Shown here in pieces: positions 1-6,524 of a DNA stretch of 8,458 bases (the first letter of the stretch is position 1; every line of letters starts with the position of its first letter). The DNA is taken from the NCBI GenBank assembly GCA_018882725.1, contig VERK01000085.1, positions 1-8,458 of the forward strand. The letters run 5' to 3'. Position numbers and translations under genes: made by a program. This DNA is from Actinomycetota bacterium (GTDB lineage Bacteria > Actinomycetota > Acidimicrobiia > Acidimicrobiales > Ilumatobacteraceae). The notes below the pieces were generated by a model that searched no databases, was not told where the DNA came from, and saw only the letters and a program-made list of their open reading frames with translations.

Positions 1-18
1 AGATTGTATAAGAGACAG
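1..18 (+). other. Residual Nextera/Tn5 mosaic-end adapter (assembly artefact)
   Basis: The first 18 bases match the 19-bp Tn5 mosaic end used in Nextera libraries (AGATGTGTATAAGAGACAG) with one G missing after AGAT. This is not genomic DNA. It creates a false TTG start and the false N-terminus MYKRQ on the sufD reading frame. Genomic sequence begins at about base 19. Confidence 0.95.
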
Positions 19-822
19 ATCACGCACGAGTTGAGCGGCGACGGCAAGGCGTTCTTCCCGCGTGTGGTGGTGGAAGCCGGCCGCAACAGTGAAGTCACCG
101 TCGTCGAGCGCTTCGTGTCGCCCGATGGCGATGCTCTCCTCGTGGTTCCGGTTCTCGATGTGCGCGCCGAGCAGGCCGCACGTGTGCGCTACTTGGGCAT
201 CAACGAACTCGGTACTTCCAGCTGGCTCATCGGCGATCAGCAGTCGTCAGGCGATCGTGATTCCGACACGTTGCTGGCCACCGTCGCTCTCGGCGGCGAT
301 TACGCGCGCGTGTCGACAGCCGCACGACTGATCGGTCAAGGCGGCAACACCCGTCAAGTGGCGCTCTACTTCGCTGGCGGCAATCAGATGCACGACTTCC
401 GCACGTTGCAAGAGCACGTGTCGCCGCGCACCACCAGCGATCTGCTGTTCAAGGGTGCGGTACAAGACACCGCCAAGAGCGTGTACACCGGCCTCATCAA
501 GATTCACAAGGACGCCAAGGGTTCGGCGGCGTTCCAGACCAACCGCAATCTCACGTTGTCGCACGGCGCGTGGGCCGAGAGCGTGCCCAATCTCGACATC
601 GAGACCAACGACGTGAAGTGCAGTCACGCTTCCACCGTCGGGCCCATCGACGAAGACCAACTCTTCTACCTCGAGAGCCGTGGCGTACGCCCCGATGTCG
701 CGCAGCGACTCGTGGTGCTCGGCTTCTTCGACGAAGTGCTCGCGCAGTTGCCAGTGGGCGAACTCGCCACCTCGTTGCGCGCACAGGTGTCGCGCAAACT
801 CGCGATCGGAGAGCCGTCATGA
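19..822 (+). CDS. sufD: SufD, Fe-S cluster assembly scaffold subunit, 5'-truncated
   Basis: SufD pairs with SufB and SufC in the cytosolic SufBC2D complex, which builds Fe-S clusters for transfer to apoproteins. About 268 genuine codons remain. The family is usually around 400 residues, so roughly the N-terminal third lies off the contig. The visible part is the right-handed beta-helix core (alternating short hydrophobic strands) followed by the conserved C-terminal region: a stretch ending SPRTTSDLLFKG, then VPNLDIETNDVKCSHAST, with Cys and His codons at 619-621 and 625-627, then the helical tail DEDQLFYLESRGV. SufB shares this fold, but the Rieske gene and sufC directly downstream favour SufD. 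The five residues MYKRQ in front come from adapter sequence and must be dropped. The stop codon overlaps the next start (ATGA at 819-822), so translation is probably coupled. Confidence 0.9.
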   Translation: MTHELSGDGKAFFPRVVVEAGRNSEVTVVERFVSPDGDALLVVPVLDVRAEQAARVRYLGINELGTSSWLIGDQQSSGDRDSDTLLATVALGGDYARVSTAARLIGQGGNTRQVALYFAGGNQMHDFRTLQEHVSPRTTSDLLFKGAVQDTAKSVYTGLIKIHKDAKGSAAFQTNRNLTLSHGAWAESVPNLDIETNDVKCSHASTVGPIDEDQLFYLESRGVRPDVAQRLVVLGFFDEVLAQLPVGELATSLRAQVSRKLAIGEPS

Positions 823-1127
823 CCGCGGTGTGCCGTCTCGACGACTTGGCACCCGGCACGGCGCGCAAGTTCGACGTGAACGGCGTGGCCGTTGCGGTGG
901 TTCGCATCGGCGACGACGTCTATGCGATCGGCGATGTGTGCAGCCACGCCAACGTGTCGCTCAGCGACGGCGAGGTGTGGTGCGACGAGAAGCAACTCGA
1001 GTGCCCGCGCCACGGCAGCGCGTTCAGCCTGGTGACCGGTGAGCCCAACACACTCCCGGCCACGCAGTCCGTGGCGGTGTATTCGGCTCGCGTCGACAAC
1101 GGCAACATCGTGGTGGAGGCGAAGTGA
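819..1127 (+). CDS. Suf-operon Rieske-type [2Fe-2S] ferredoxin
   Basis: A 102-residue protein that is a complete small Rieske domain. The cluster ligands are C41-x-H43 (CSH) and C62-x2-H65 (CPRH), separated by 18 residues, followed by the GSAFSLVTGEP segment and the LPAT..V.VY ending typical of soluble Rieske ferredoxins (non-haem oxygenase ferredoxin family). The frame is open far upstream to 570, but the ATG at 819 is the right start: it overlaps the sufD stop by 4 bp and gives a normal-length domain starting directly with its first strand. The gene is flanked by 4-bp overlaps on both sides (ATGA with sufD, GTGA with sufC). It is therefore a built-in member of the Suf operon, as in many actinobacteria. 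Its exact role there is not settled; electron supply to cluster assembly is a reasonable inference. No oxygenase subunits are nearby. Confidence 0.9.
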   Translation: MTAVCRLDDLAPGTARKFDVNGVAVAVVRIGDDVYAIGDVCSHANVSLSDGEVWCDEKQLECPRHGSAFSLVTGEPNTLPATQSVAVYSARVDNGNIVVEAK

Positions 1128-1915
1128 GCACCCTCGAAATCCGCGGCCTCACGGCCACTGTTGCTGGCAAGCAGATCCTCAATGGCATCGACCTCACAAT
1201 CTCGTCGGGTGAAGTGCACGCCGTGATGGGCCCCAATGGTGCGGGCAAGAGCACGCTGTCGGCCGTGATCATGGGCAAGCCGGGCTACACCGTCACTGGC
1301 GGTCAGGTGTTGCTCGACGGTGTCGACATGCTTGCCCTGCCCACGTGGAAGCGCGCCGCGGCCGGTCTTCATCTCGTGATGCAGTACCCCACCGAAGTGC
1401 CCGGTGTGCAGCTCGATGCCGTGCTCGGCGAAGCACTGCGTGACCGTGGTCGCGAGAAGGACGTGGCGACGCTCGGTGCGACCCTTCGGGCCGAGGCCAA
1501 GCGGATCAACTTCGACGAGAAGTTCCTCGAGCGTGCCCTCAACGTCGACTTGTCGGGTGGCGAGAAGAAGCGCAACGAAACGTTGCAGATGTCGGTGCTC
1601 AAGCCGAAGATCGCGATCCTCGACGAACTCGATTCGGGCCTCGACGTGGATGCTCTACGCGATTGCGCCCGCCGCGTGATGGACGCGACGAGCGAGGACA
1701 ACTTGGGTGCGCTGGTGATCACGCACTACAGCCGGTTGCTCGAGGAGTTGCGTCCGAGCCGGGTGCACATCCTCGTGAAGGGTCGCATCGTCGAGTCGGG
1801 TGGCCCCGAGTTGGCCGATGTGCTCGAACGCGACGGCTATGCGGCATTCACACCGCCCGAGCCGGCGAGCAATGGCGCCGAGTCCGATCCGCTCGGACTC
1901 GGTCTCTTTCCCTGA
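1124..1915 (+). CDS. sufC: SufC, Fe-S assembly ATPase
   Basis: SufC is the ABC-type ATPase of the SufBCD scaffold and drives conformational change during cluster assembly; it is cytosolic and not part of a transporter. All nucleotide-binding elements are present in the 263-residue product: Walker A GPNGAGKS (36-43), Q-loop Q87, signature LSGGE (143-147) in the SufC-specific LSGGEKKRNE, Walker B and D-loop ILDELDSGLD (165-174, catalytic E168), and H-loop H201 in ITHYSRLL. It begins at GTG 1124, overlapping the Rieske stop by 4 bp. The C-terminus is a little extended, and its last codons (about 251-262) double as an RNA hairpin that looks like the operon terminator. The converging lipoprotein gene ends only 6 bp beyond the stop. 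The usual downstream partners sufS (cysteine desulfurase) and sufU are absent here. Confidence 0.96.
   Translation: MSTLEIRGLTATVAGKQILNGIDLTISSGEVHAVMGPNGAGKSTLSAVIMGKPGYTVTGGQVLLDGVDMLALPTWKRAAAGLHLVMQYPTEVPGVQLDAVLGEALRDRGREKDVATLGATLRAEAKRINFDEKFLERALNVDLSGGEKKRNETLQMSVLKPKIAILDELDSGLDVDALRDCARRVMDATSEDNLGALVITHYSRLLEELRPSRVHILVKGRIVESGGPELADVLERDGYAAFTPPEPASNGAESDPLGLGLFP
1877..1910 (+). terminator. Intrinsic terminator inside the 3' end of sufC
   Basis: Perfect 10-bp inverted repeat: CCGAGTCCGA at 1878-1887 and TCGGACTCGG at 1893-1902, with a 5-nt loop (TCCGC). A G-U pair can extend it to 1877/1903. The T-rich run TCTCTTTCCCT follows immediately at 1903-1913. The whole element lies in sufC coding sequence just before its stop at 1913-1915. 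In the opposite direction no U-tract follows, so it should act mainly on suf transcription. Confidence 0.75.
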
Positions 1916-1921
1916 ATCCGG

Positions 1922-2473
1922 TCAGCCCAGTGAGGCGCCGCAATCGGTGACGGCCTTCAGCATCGAGGCGTTGAACTCGTCGGCTGAGGTCGACGCCGCG
2001 CCCGTCAACTCGGAGAGAGCCATACCCTTCAGCATGTCGACGTCGATCTTGTCGGTGATGCAGGTGGCCTGCTCTTCGGTGAACTGCTGAGTCAGCTGAG
2101 CCTTCATCGTCCCGATGATGTCGACGCACGTGAACACCGCATCTACGACGGTGCTGAACTCTTCGTCGTTGAATCCGTACGAGCTGATTTGCTCGAGGCC
2201 ACCGTCGCCGAGACCCAGTTCGATGAGGCGTTCCTCGCCGATCTCGCTGATCATGGTTCCGGCCACACACGCGGCCTGCTCTTCCGTTTCGAAGGTGCCG
2301 GTGTCGTCCTCCATGAACGCCTGCGTGAGGGCCTGACCGAACTCGGAGTCGGCCTCTTTGGCCGCGCCGGCCGACGAGCCACCGAGGTAGTCATTAGTCC
2401 CGTCTCCACCACCGCCACAGGCGACGAGAGCGAGTGACGCAGCCGCGACAGCGGCGAAGCGACGGATGTTCAT
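1922..2473 (-). CDS. Lipoprotein with a duplicated two-cysteine module, function unknown
   Basis: A 183-residue secreted protein. Residues 1-19 form a lipoprotein signal peptide: MNIRR, an Ala-rich core, then lipobox LVAC with C19 as the lipidated residue, followed by a Gly-rich linker. The mature part is two related modules of about 50-60 residues. Module 1 (61-120) has EEQAAC with C69, then NDEEF and C116. Module 2 (131-180) has EEQATC with C138, then ADEF and C178. Each probably forms one internal disulfide (inferred). I do not recognise a named family with certainty; similar Cys-containing alpha-helical repeats occur in actinobacterial exported proteins. A longer frame reaches 2527, but the ATG at 2473 is preferred: it puts GGAGG at normal spacing and starts the signal peptide correctly. 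It is the last gene of the minus-strand run, 50 bp after htpX. Its Shine-Dalgarno lies in a perfect stem, so translation may be controlled. Confidence 0.8.
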   Translation of the reverse strand: MNIRRFAAVAAASLALVACGGGGDGTNDYLGGSSAGAAKEADSEFGQALTQAFMEDDTGTFETEEQAACVAGTMISEIGEERLIELGLGDGGLEQISSYGFNDEEFSTVVDAVFTCVDIIGTMKAQLTQQFTEEQATCITDKIDVDMLKGMALSELTGAASTSADEFNASMLKAVTDCGASLG

Positions 2474-2476
2474 GGT

Positions 2477-2508
2477 GGTCCCCTCCATCGGCTCCGCGGG
2501 AGGGGACC
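2477..2508 (-). promoter_or_regulatory. SD-sequestering stem-loop before the lipoprotein gene
   Basis: On the minus strand GGTCCCCTCC (2508-2499) and GGAGGGGACC (2486-2477) form a perfect 10-bp stem around a 12-nt loop. The 3' arm is the Shine-Dalgarno of the lipoprotein gene, and the ATG begins 3 nt after the stem. No U-tract follows, so a translational block or RNA-stability element fits better than an intrinsic terminator. Ribosomes stopping at the htpX stop (2526-2524) would end about 15 nt before the 5' arm, so coupling could partly open it (inference). Confidence 0.6.
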
Positions 2509-2523
2509 GACCGAACGATCCTG

Positions 2524-3396
2524 TCACATGGCGCGCAAGCGGCGGATTCTTTCCTCGGTGCTCGGGTGGGTGGAGAACAGGCGAGCCAGGTTCACGCCCG
2601 TGCCACGACGCTGCTGCTGGAACTCGGCCAGCGGATTGTGGATGTAGGCCTGGGCCTGCGCGGGGGAGACGTTCATGGGCATACGCGACGCCATGATCTC
2701 GATGCGTTCGAGCGCCCGCGCCAACGACTGCCCACTGCCGAGGAGCTCAGCCGCGCTGCGGTCGGCCTCGAACTCGCGACTGCGACTGATGGCCATCTGA
2801 ATGAGTGACGCGGAAATGGGAGCCAACATCGAGATGAGCATCACGGCCAACGGGTTCGGGCGATCTTCGTCGTCGCGTCCGCCGCCGAACAGGGCCGCGA
2901 AGTACGCCATCTGCGCGATGGCCGAGATGGCCGTGGCGATGGCCGCCGCCACCGAACCGATGAGGATGTCACGGTTGCGCACATGCATGAGCTCGTGCGC
3001 CATCACGCCCTCGATTTCGTCAGCCGGCATCGACTTCAACAAACCCTGCGTCGCGCACACGACCGCTGTGCGCGGTCCACGACCGGTGGCGAAGGCGTTG
3101 GGCTGTTCAGACGGTGAAATGGCTACGCGAGGCATCGGCATGTTGGCGCGGGCCGCGAGTGACGCAACCATGCGGTAGAACTCGGGTGCATCGGCCTCGG
3201 TCACGATCTGCGCCTTGGCGGCGCGCAGCGCCAACTTGTCGCTGAACCAGTAGCTGCCGCCCACCATCACGAGTGCGATCACGAGGCCGAACATCACGGC
3301 ACCCGACGAACCGCCGCCGAGTAGCGATGCGATGGCGACGATCAACCCGCCGAGACCGGCGAGCAGGACCGTGGTCTTGAAGGTGTTCTTGATCAT
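2524..3396 (-). CDS. htpX: HtpX-like M48 zinc metalloprotease, membrane-bound
   Basis: HtpX is an integral membrane zinc protease that degrades misfolded or damaged membrane proteins. The 290-residue product has the family's usual length and order: two hydrophobic segments (about 8-27 and 33-50), the zinc motif HELMH (134-138) in VMAHELMHVRNRD, two more hydrophobic stretches (about 145-170 and 184-204), the third-ligand motif EFEAD (208-212, E208 the likely zinc ligand), and the C-terminal FSTHPSTEERIRRL (274-287). The frame is open to 3669, but ATG 3396 is the start: AAGGAG lies 8 nt upstream (3410-3405) and upstream codons are the shadow of the zinc-ribbon gene. It lies 28 bp after the zinc-ribbon gene and 50 bp before the lipoprotein gene. 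Co-transcription with a metal-efflux ATPase suggests a link between metal stress and membrane protein quality control (inference). Confidence 0.9.
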   Translation of the reverse strand: MIKNTFKTTVLLAGLGGLIVAIASLLGGGSSGAVMFGLVIALVMVGGSYWFSDKLALRAAKAQIVTEADAPEFYRMVASLAARANMPMPRVAISPSEQPNAFATGRGPRTAVVCATQGLLKSMPADEIEGVMAHELMHVRNRDILIGSVAAAIATAISAIAQMAYFAALFGGGRDDEDRPNPLAVMLISMLAPISASLIQMAISRSREFEADRSAAELLGSGQSLARALERIEIMASRMPMNVSPAQAQAYIHNPLAEFQQQRRGTGVNLARLFSTHPSTEERIRRLRAM

Positions 3397-3424
3397 GGGT
3401 GTGTCTCCTTGTGCGGACGAGTGA

Positions 3425-3718
3425 TCAGAAGTCGAATATCTCGCCGAGCAAGCTCTTGGTCTTGCTCTTCTTGTACGGACGGCCGTACTTGTCGTACTTG
3501 ACCTTGTAGCGATCGTCGTCGTCCCAATCGTCGTCGTCCTTGTACTTGCGGGGGAGCGGAGCCTCGAACGACGGATTGCCTCCGGTGGAGCGCTCGACGA
3601 TCTTGTCGAGCTCACCGCGGTCGAGCCACACACCGCGGCAGTTGGGGCAATAGTCGATCTCGACGCCACTCCGATCGGACATGACGAGTGAGGTATCGGG
3701 ACAGGTGGGGCACTTCAT
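3425..3718 (-). CDS. Zinc-ribbon protein (zf-TFIIB family)
   Basis: A 97-residue protein with an N-terminal zinc ribbon: C3-x2-C6 (CPTC) and C24-x2-C27 (CPNC), the latter in the family signature CPNCRGVWLDRGELDKI (24-40). A charged middle follows with an unusual acidic run DDDDWDDDD (61-69), then a Lys/Tyr-rich stretch and a conserved-looking hydrophobic end SLLGEIFDF. This matches small bacterial zf-TFIIB proteins, whose function is not established. Despite the name there is no reason to call it a transcription factor. The start is well supported: AGGAGG (3729-3724) lies 5 nt from the ATG and overlaps the TAG stop of the ATPase gene (3730-3728). This tight join implies co-translation with the pump. 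The acidic run next to a divalent-cation exporter could bind metal, but that is only a suggestion. Confidence 0.88.
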   Translation of the reverse strand: MKCPTCPDTSLVMSDRSGVEIDYCPNCRGVWLDRGELDKIVERSTGGNPSFEAPLPRKYKDDDDWDDDDRYKVKYDKYGRPYKKSKTKSLLGEIFDF

Positions 3719-3727
3719 GTTTTCCTC

Positions 3728-6487
3728 CTAGTTCGAAGAATTGGTACGGCGGATGAAGATCTTGCGGATTTCCTCGAGCCACAGCACCGAGGATGCGACA
3801 GCGATGCACACGAGCCACTGCACGGCGCTGATCGACATGGTGTCGAACAACTCGTGGAGGAAATTCAGGTGGGTGACGCCCACTTGGAGAGCGATGACGG
3901 CCGCGAGGGCGACCCACAGCTGCCAGTTGGTGAGGGTCTGACGGCGGAACACCGAGTTGCGGTCGCTCCGCACGTTGAGGATGTTGAAGAATTGGAAGAG
4001 GACGAACGTGTTGAACGCCATCGTTCCAGCCACGGTGGGGGTTCCGGCCTCAGCCTCTACGCCGGGAGCGAACGCGAGCACCAACAACGTGCCGACGGCC
4101 ATGATGATGGACGAGAACGCCACCGCAGTCCAGCGTTGCTTTGTGAGGATCTTCTCGTCGATCGGACGCGGCCTGCGACGCATGATGTCGGAGTCGGCTT
4201 GGTCGAGGCCGAGTGCCATGGCGGGCGGTCCGTCCATGATGATGTTCACCCACAGGATCGCAATGGCTGCGAACGGCTTGCCGCTGGCGATGCCGAAGAT
4301 GGATGCGGCCAGGAACAACAATGCGAAACCGAGCGTGGTGCTCAGCTGGAAGCGCACGAACTTGACGATGTTGTCGTAGATAGTGCGGCCGCGCTTCACC
4401 GCACCCACGATCGTGGCGAAGTTGTCGTCGGTGAGCACCATGGTGGCGGCTTCCTTCGTCACCTCGGTGCCGGTGATACCCATGGCCACGCCGATGTCGG
4501 CCTTTTTCAGCGCCGGAGCGTCGTTCACTCCATCGCCGGTCATGGCGACCACGCGACCCTTGCGCTGCAGAGCAGCAACGAGACGAATCTTGTGTTCGGG
4601 CGCCACGCGGGCGAACACCGAAATGTCGTCGATGCGACGATCGAGTTCGTCGTCGTCCATGCGATCGAGGTCGGCGCCGGTGACAGCCTGAACGTCGCCC
4701 TCGGCCAGACCGAGTTCTTGACCGATCGCCCGCGCTGTGACGGCGTGGTCGCCGGTGATCATCTTCACCGTGATGCCGGCCTGCCGTGCTTCGGCGATAG
4801 CCGCTTTGGCCTCGGGGCGAGGCGGATCGACGATTCCGACGAGCGCGAGCAGAACGAGGTCGCCGACGAGTTCGGCCGGATCGGCACCACTCGCGGCGAA
4901 CTCAGTCCAGGCGTCGAGCGGGATGTCGCGCTGCGCGACAGCGAGAACACGAAGACCTTCGCTGCCGAGACGATCGTTGTGAGCGAGAAGGTCGGCGGTG
5001 GCTGATGCGATCGGCTGCGCCACGCCATCGGCACCGATGGCCGAATTGCAGCGCGCCAAAATCACATCGGGTGCACCCTTCACGAACATGCGCACCAGAC
5101 GCTGACCGCTCGAGCCCGCGAGTTCGTGGAAGGTGGCCATCAACTTGGTGGCCGAATCGAAGGGAACTTCGGCGACGCGCCGGTACTGAGAGCGCATCGC
5201 GGCCACGTCGAGGCCGCCCTTGGCCGCGAGCACGACAAGTGCACCTTCGGTGGGATCACCCACCAGGTTCCATTCGCCGTCTTGATTGCGGATGACGGCA
5301 TCACTGCAAAGCGCCATGCCGAGCAGTGCGTTGTCCATGGTGAACGGGGCGTCGCTCGATTCGTGTTCGATGGAACCCTCGGGGGAGTAGCCCTCGCCGC
5401 TCACCGTGTGCTCGCGACCCTGAATCACGAGACGGCGCGCAGTCATTTCGTTGAGCGTGAGTGTTCCGGTCTTGTCGGAGCAGATGATGCTCGTGCAGCC
5501 GAGTGTTTCGACGCTGGCCAGTCGCTTCACGATCGCGTTCTTCTTGGCCATCTTCGAGACACCGATGGCCAATGTGACCGCGGTGACCGCAGGAAGGCCC
5601 TCGGGAATGGTGGCAACCGCGAGCGCGACAGCGAGGTTGAGCAGTTCGCTCACGCCGTCGCCGCGCAGCAAGCCGATGATGAACACCGCTGCCACGATCA
5701 CGCCCGACAACTTGGCGAGGCTGTGAGCCAAACCCTCGAGCTGCTTCTGAAGTGGCGTCTTGTCGGTCTCGGTCGCCCGCAGCAAACCAGCGATGCGGCC
5801 GATCTCGGTGTTCATGCCCGTGCTCGTGACGATGATCTCGGCGCGACCACGCGTGACCGTGGTGTTCATGTACGCCATGCAGGTGCGGTCACCGAGGGGA
5901 GCATCGACACGACTTACCGGGTCGGTCGACTTGCTGGAAGGGTGGCTCTCGCCCGTGAGAGCGGCTTCTTCGATCTCGAGATTGGCGGCCAGGACGATGC
6001 GACCGTCGGCGGGGATGCGATCGCCGGCTTCCACGAGAACCACGTCTCCGGGCACGATGTCGGCCGAAGGAATCGACAGCGTCTCACCGTTGCGCCGAAC
6101 CTTCGTGTTGGCCGTCAGCATCTTCTTGAGTGCTTCGAGAGATGCTTCGGCTCGGTTCTCCTGGATGAAGCCGATGATCGCGTTGAGGAACACCACCACC
6201 AGAACGACGATCGGCGTCTTGAGTTCGCCCGAGACGACGAAACTCACCATGGCGGCGATGAGGAGGATGGAAATCAGTACGTCGCGGAACTGATCGAGGA
6301 AACGCAACCAACCCGGGCGTCGGCTGGCTTCGGCGAGACGGTTGGGACCATGTTCGGCGAGCCGACTTTGGGCATCGGACGAGGAGAGGCCTGTACGCGA
6401 GACGACTCCGAGTCGCGATGCGACCTCGTCGGACGACAACGAGTGCGCGGGAACGTCGGGGGGCTGCGGTGAGGTGAGAGTTGACAT
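3728..6487 (-). CDS. P-type (P2, SPCA/PMR1-like) cation-transporting ATPase, probable Mn2+/Ca2+ exporter
   Basis: A full-length 919-residue P-type ATPase that moves divalent cations out of the cytoplasm at the expense of ATP. Seen in order: N-terminal cation-ATPase domain (about 16-85), actuator motif TGES (178-181), M4 motif PEGLP (295-299), phosphorylation site DKTGTLT (338-344, D338), KGAP (470-473), TGD (578-580), hinge GDGVNDAP (651-658) and six C-terminal membrane segments. The M5/M6 region reads FQLSTTLGF (713-721) and WVNIIMDGPPAMALG (746-760), close to what I recall of the Golgi Ca/Mn pump PMR1/SPCA. The single-site ligands E296, N748 and D752 are present. The SERCA site-I residues in M5 are replaced by T718 and F721, so one ion per cycle is likely. 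With the Mn2+ riboswitch in front, Mn2+ efflux is the best guess; Ca2+ remains possible. The start at 6487 has AAGGA 7-8 nt upstream. This is the first gene of the minus-strand operon. Confidence 0.93.
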   Translation of the reverse strand: MSTLTSPQPPDVPAHSLSSDEVASRLGVVSRTGLSSSDAQSRLAEHGPNRLAEASRRPGWLRFLDQFRDVLISILLIAAMVSFVVSGELKTPIVVLVVVFLNAIIGFIQENRAEASLEALKKMLTANTKVRRNGETLSIPSADIVPGDVVLVEAGDRIPADGRIVLAANLEIEEAALTGESHPSSKSTDPVSRVDAPLGDRTCMAYMNTTVTRGRAEIIVTSTGMNTEIGRIAGLLRATETDKTPLQKQLEGLAHSLAKLSGVIVAAVFIIGLLRGDGVSELLNLAVALAVATIPEGLPAVTAVTLAIGVSKMAKKNAIVKRLASVETLGCTSIICSDKTGTLTLNEMTARRLVIQGREHTVSGEGYSPEGSIEHESSDAPFTMDNALLGMALCSDAVIRNQDGEWNLVGDPTEGALVVLAAKGGLDVAAMRSQYRRVAEVPFDSATKLMATFHELAGSSGQRLVRMFVKGAPDVILARCNSAIGADGVAQPIASATADLLAHNDRLGSEGLRVLAVAQRDIPLDAWTEFAASGADPAELVGDLVLLALVGIVDPPRPEAKAAIAEARQAGITVKMITGDHAVTARAIGQELGLAEGDVQAVTGADLDRMDDDELDRRIDDISVFARVAPEHKIRLVAALQRKGRVVAMTGDGVNDAPALKKADIGVAMGITGTEVTKEAATMVLTDDNFATIVGAVKRGRTIYDNIVKFVRFQLSTTLGFALLFLAASIFGIASGKPFAAIAILWVNIIMDGPPAMALGLDQADSDIMRRRPRPIDEKILTKQRWTAVAFSSIIMAVGTLLVLAFAPGVEAEAGTPTVAGTMAFNTFVLFQFFNILNVRSDRNSVFRRQTLTNWQLWVALAAVIALQVGVTHLNFLHELFDTMSISAVQWLVCIAVASSVLWLEEIRKIFIRRTNSSN

Positions 6488-6494
6488 CGGGTTT

Positions 6495-6524
6495 CCTTCG
6501 GATCGTGAACTAGCGAGCCGAAGG
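6495..6524 (-). promoter_or_regulatory. Expression platform: SD / anti-SD hairpin of the ATPase leader
   Basis: On the minus strand CCUUCGG (6524-6518, the 3' strand of riboswitch P1) is the exact complement of CCGAAGG (6501-6495), which contains the Shine-Dalgarno of the ATPase gene. The loop is 16 nt. This 7-bp hairpin and P1 cannot form together. Ligand-stabilised P1 would free the SD (translation ON), and loss of P1 would bury it. Confidence 0.7.

Noticed and set aside
570..818. Upstream extension of the Rieske frame to 570
   Set aside because: It is an Arg-rich shadow of sufD. The ATG at 819 overlaps the sufD stop and gives an intact Rieske domain.
3397..3669. N-terminal extension of the HtpX frame
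   Set aside because: It is a Ser/Thr/Arg-rich shadow of the zinc-ribbon gene. ATG 3396 has a strong Shine-Dalgarno and begins the first membrane segment.
3854..6472. Two very long plus-strand open frames (3854-5005 and 5126-6472) opposite the ATPase gene
   Set aside because: They are antisense shadows of high-GC coding sequence. Their translations are rich in His, Asp, Arg and Gly without any domain, and the minus-strand ATPase is complete and motif-perfect.
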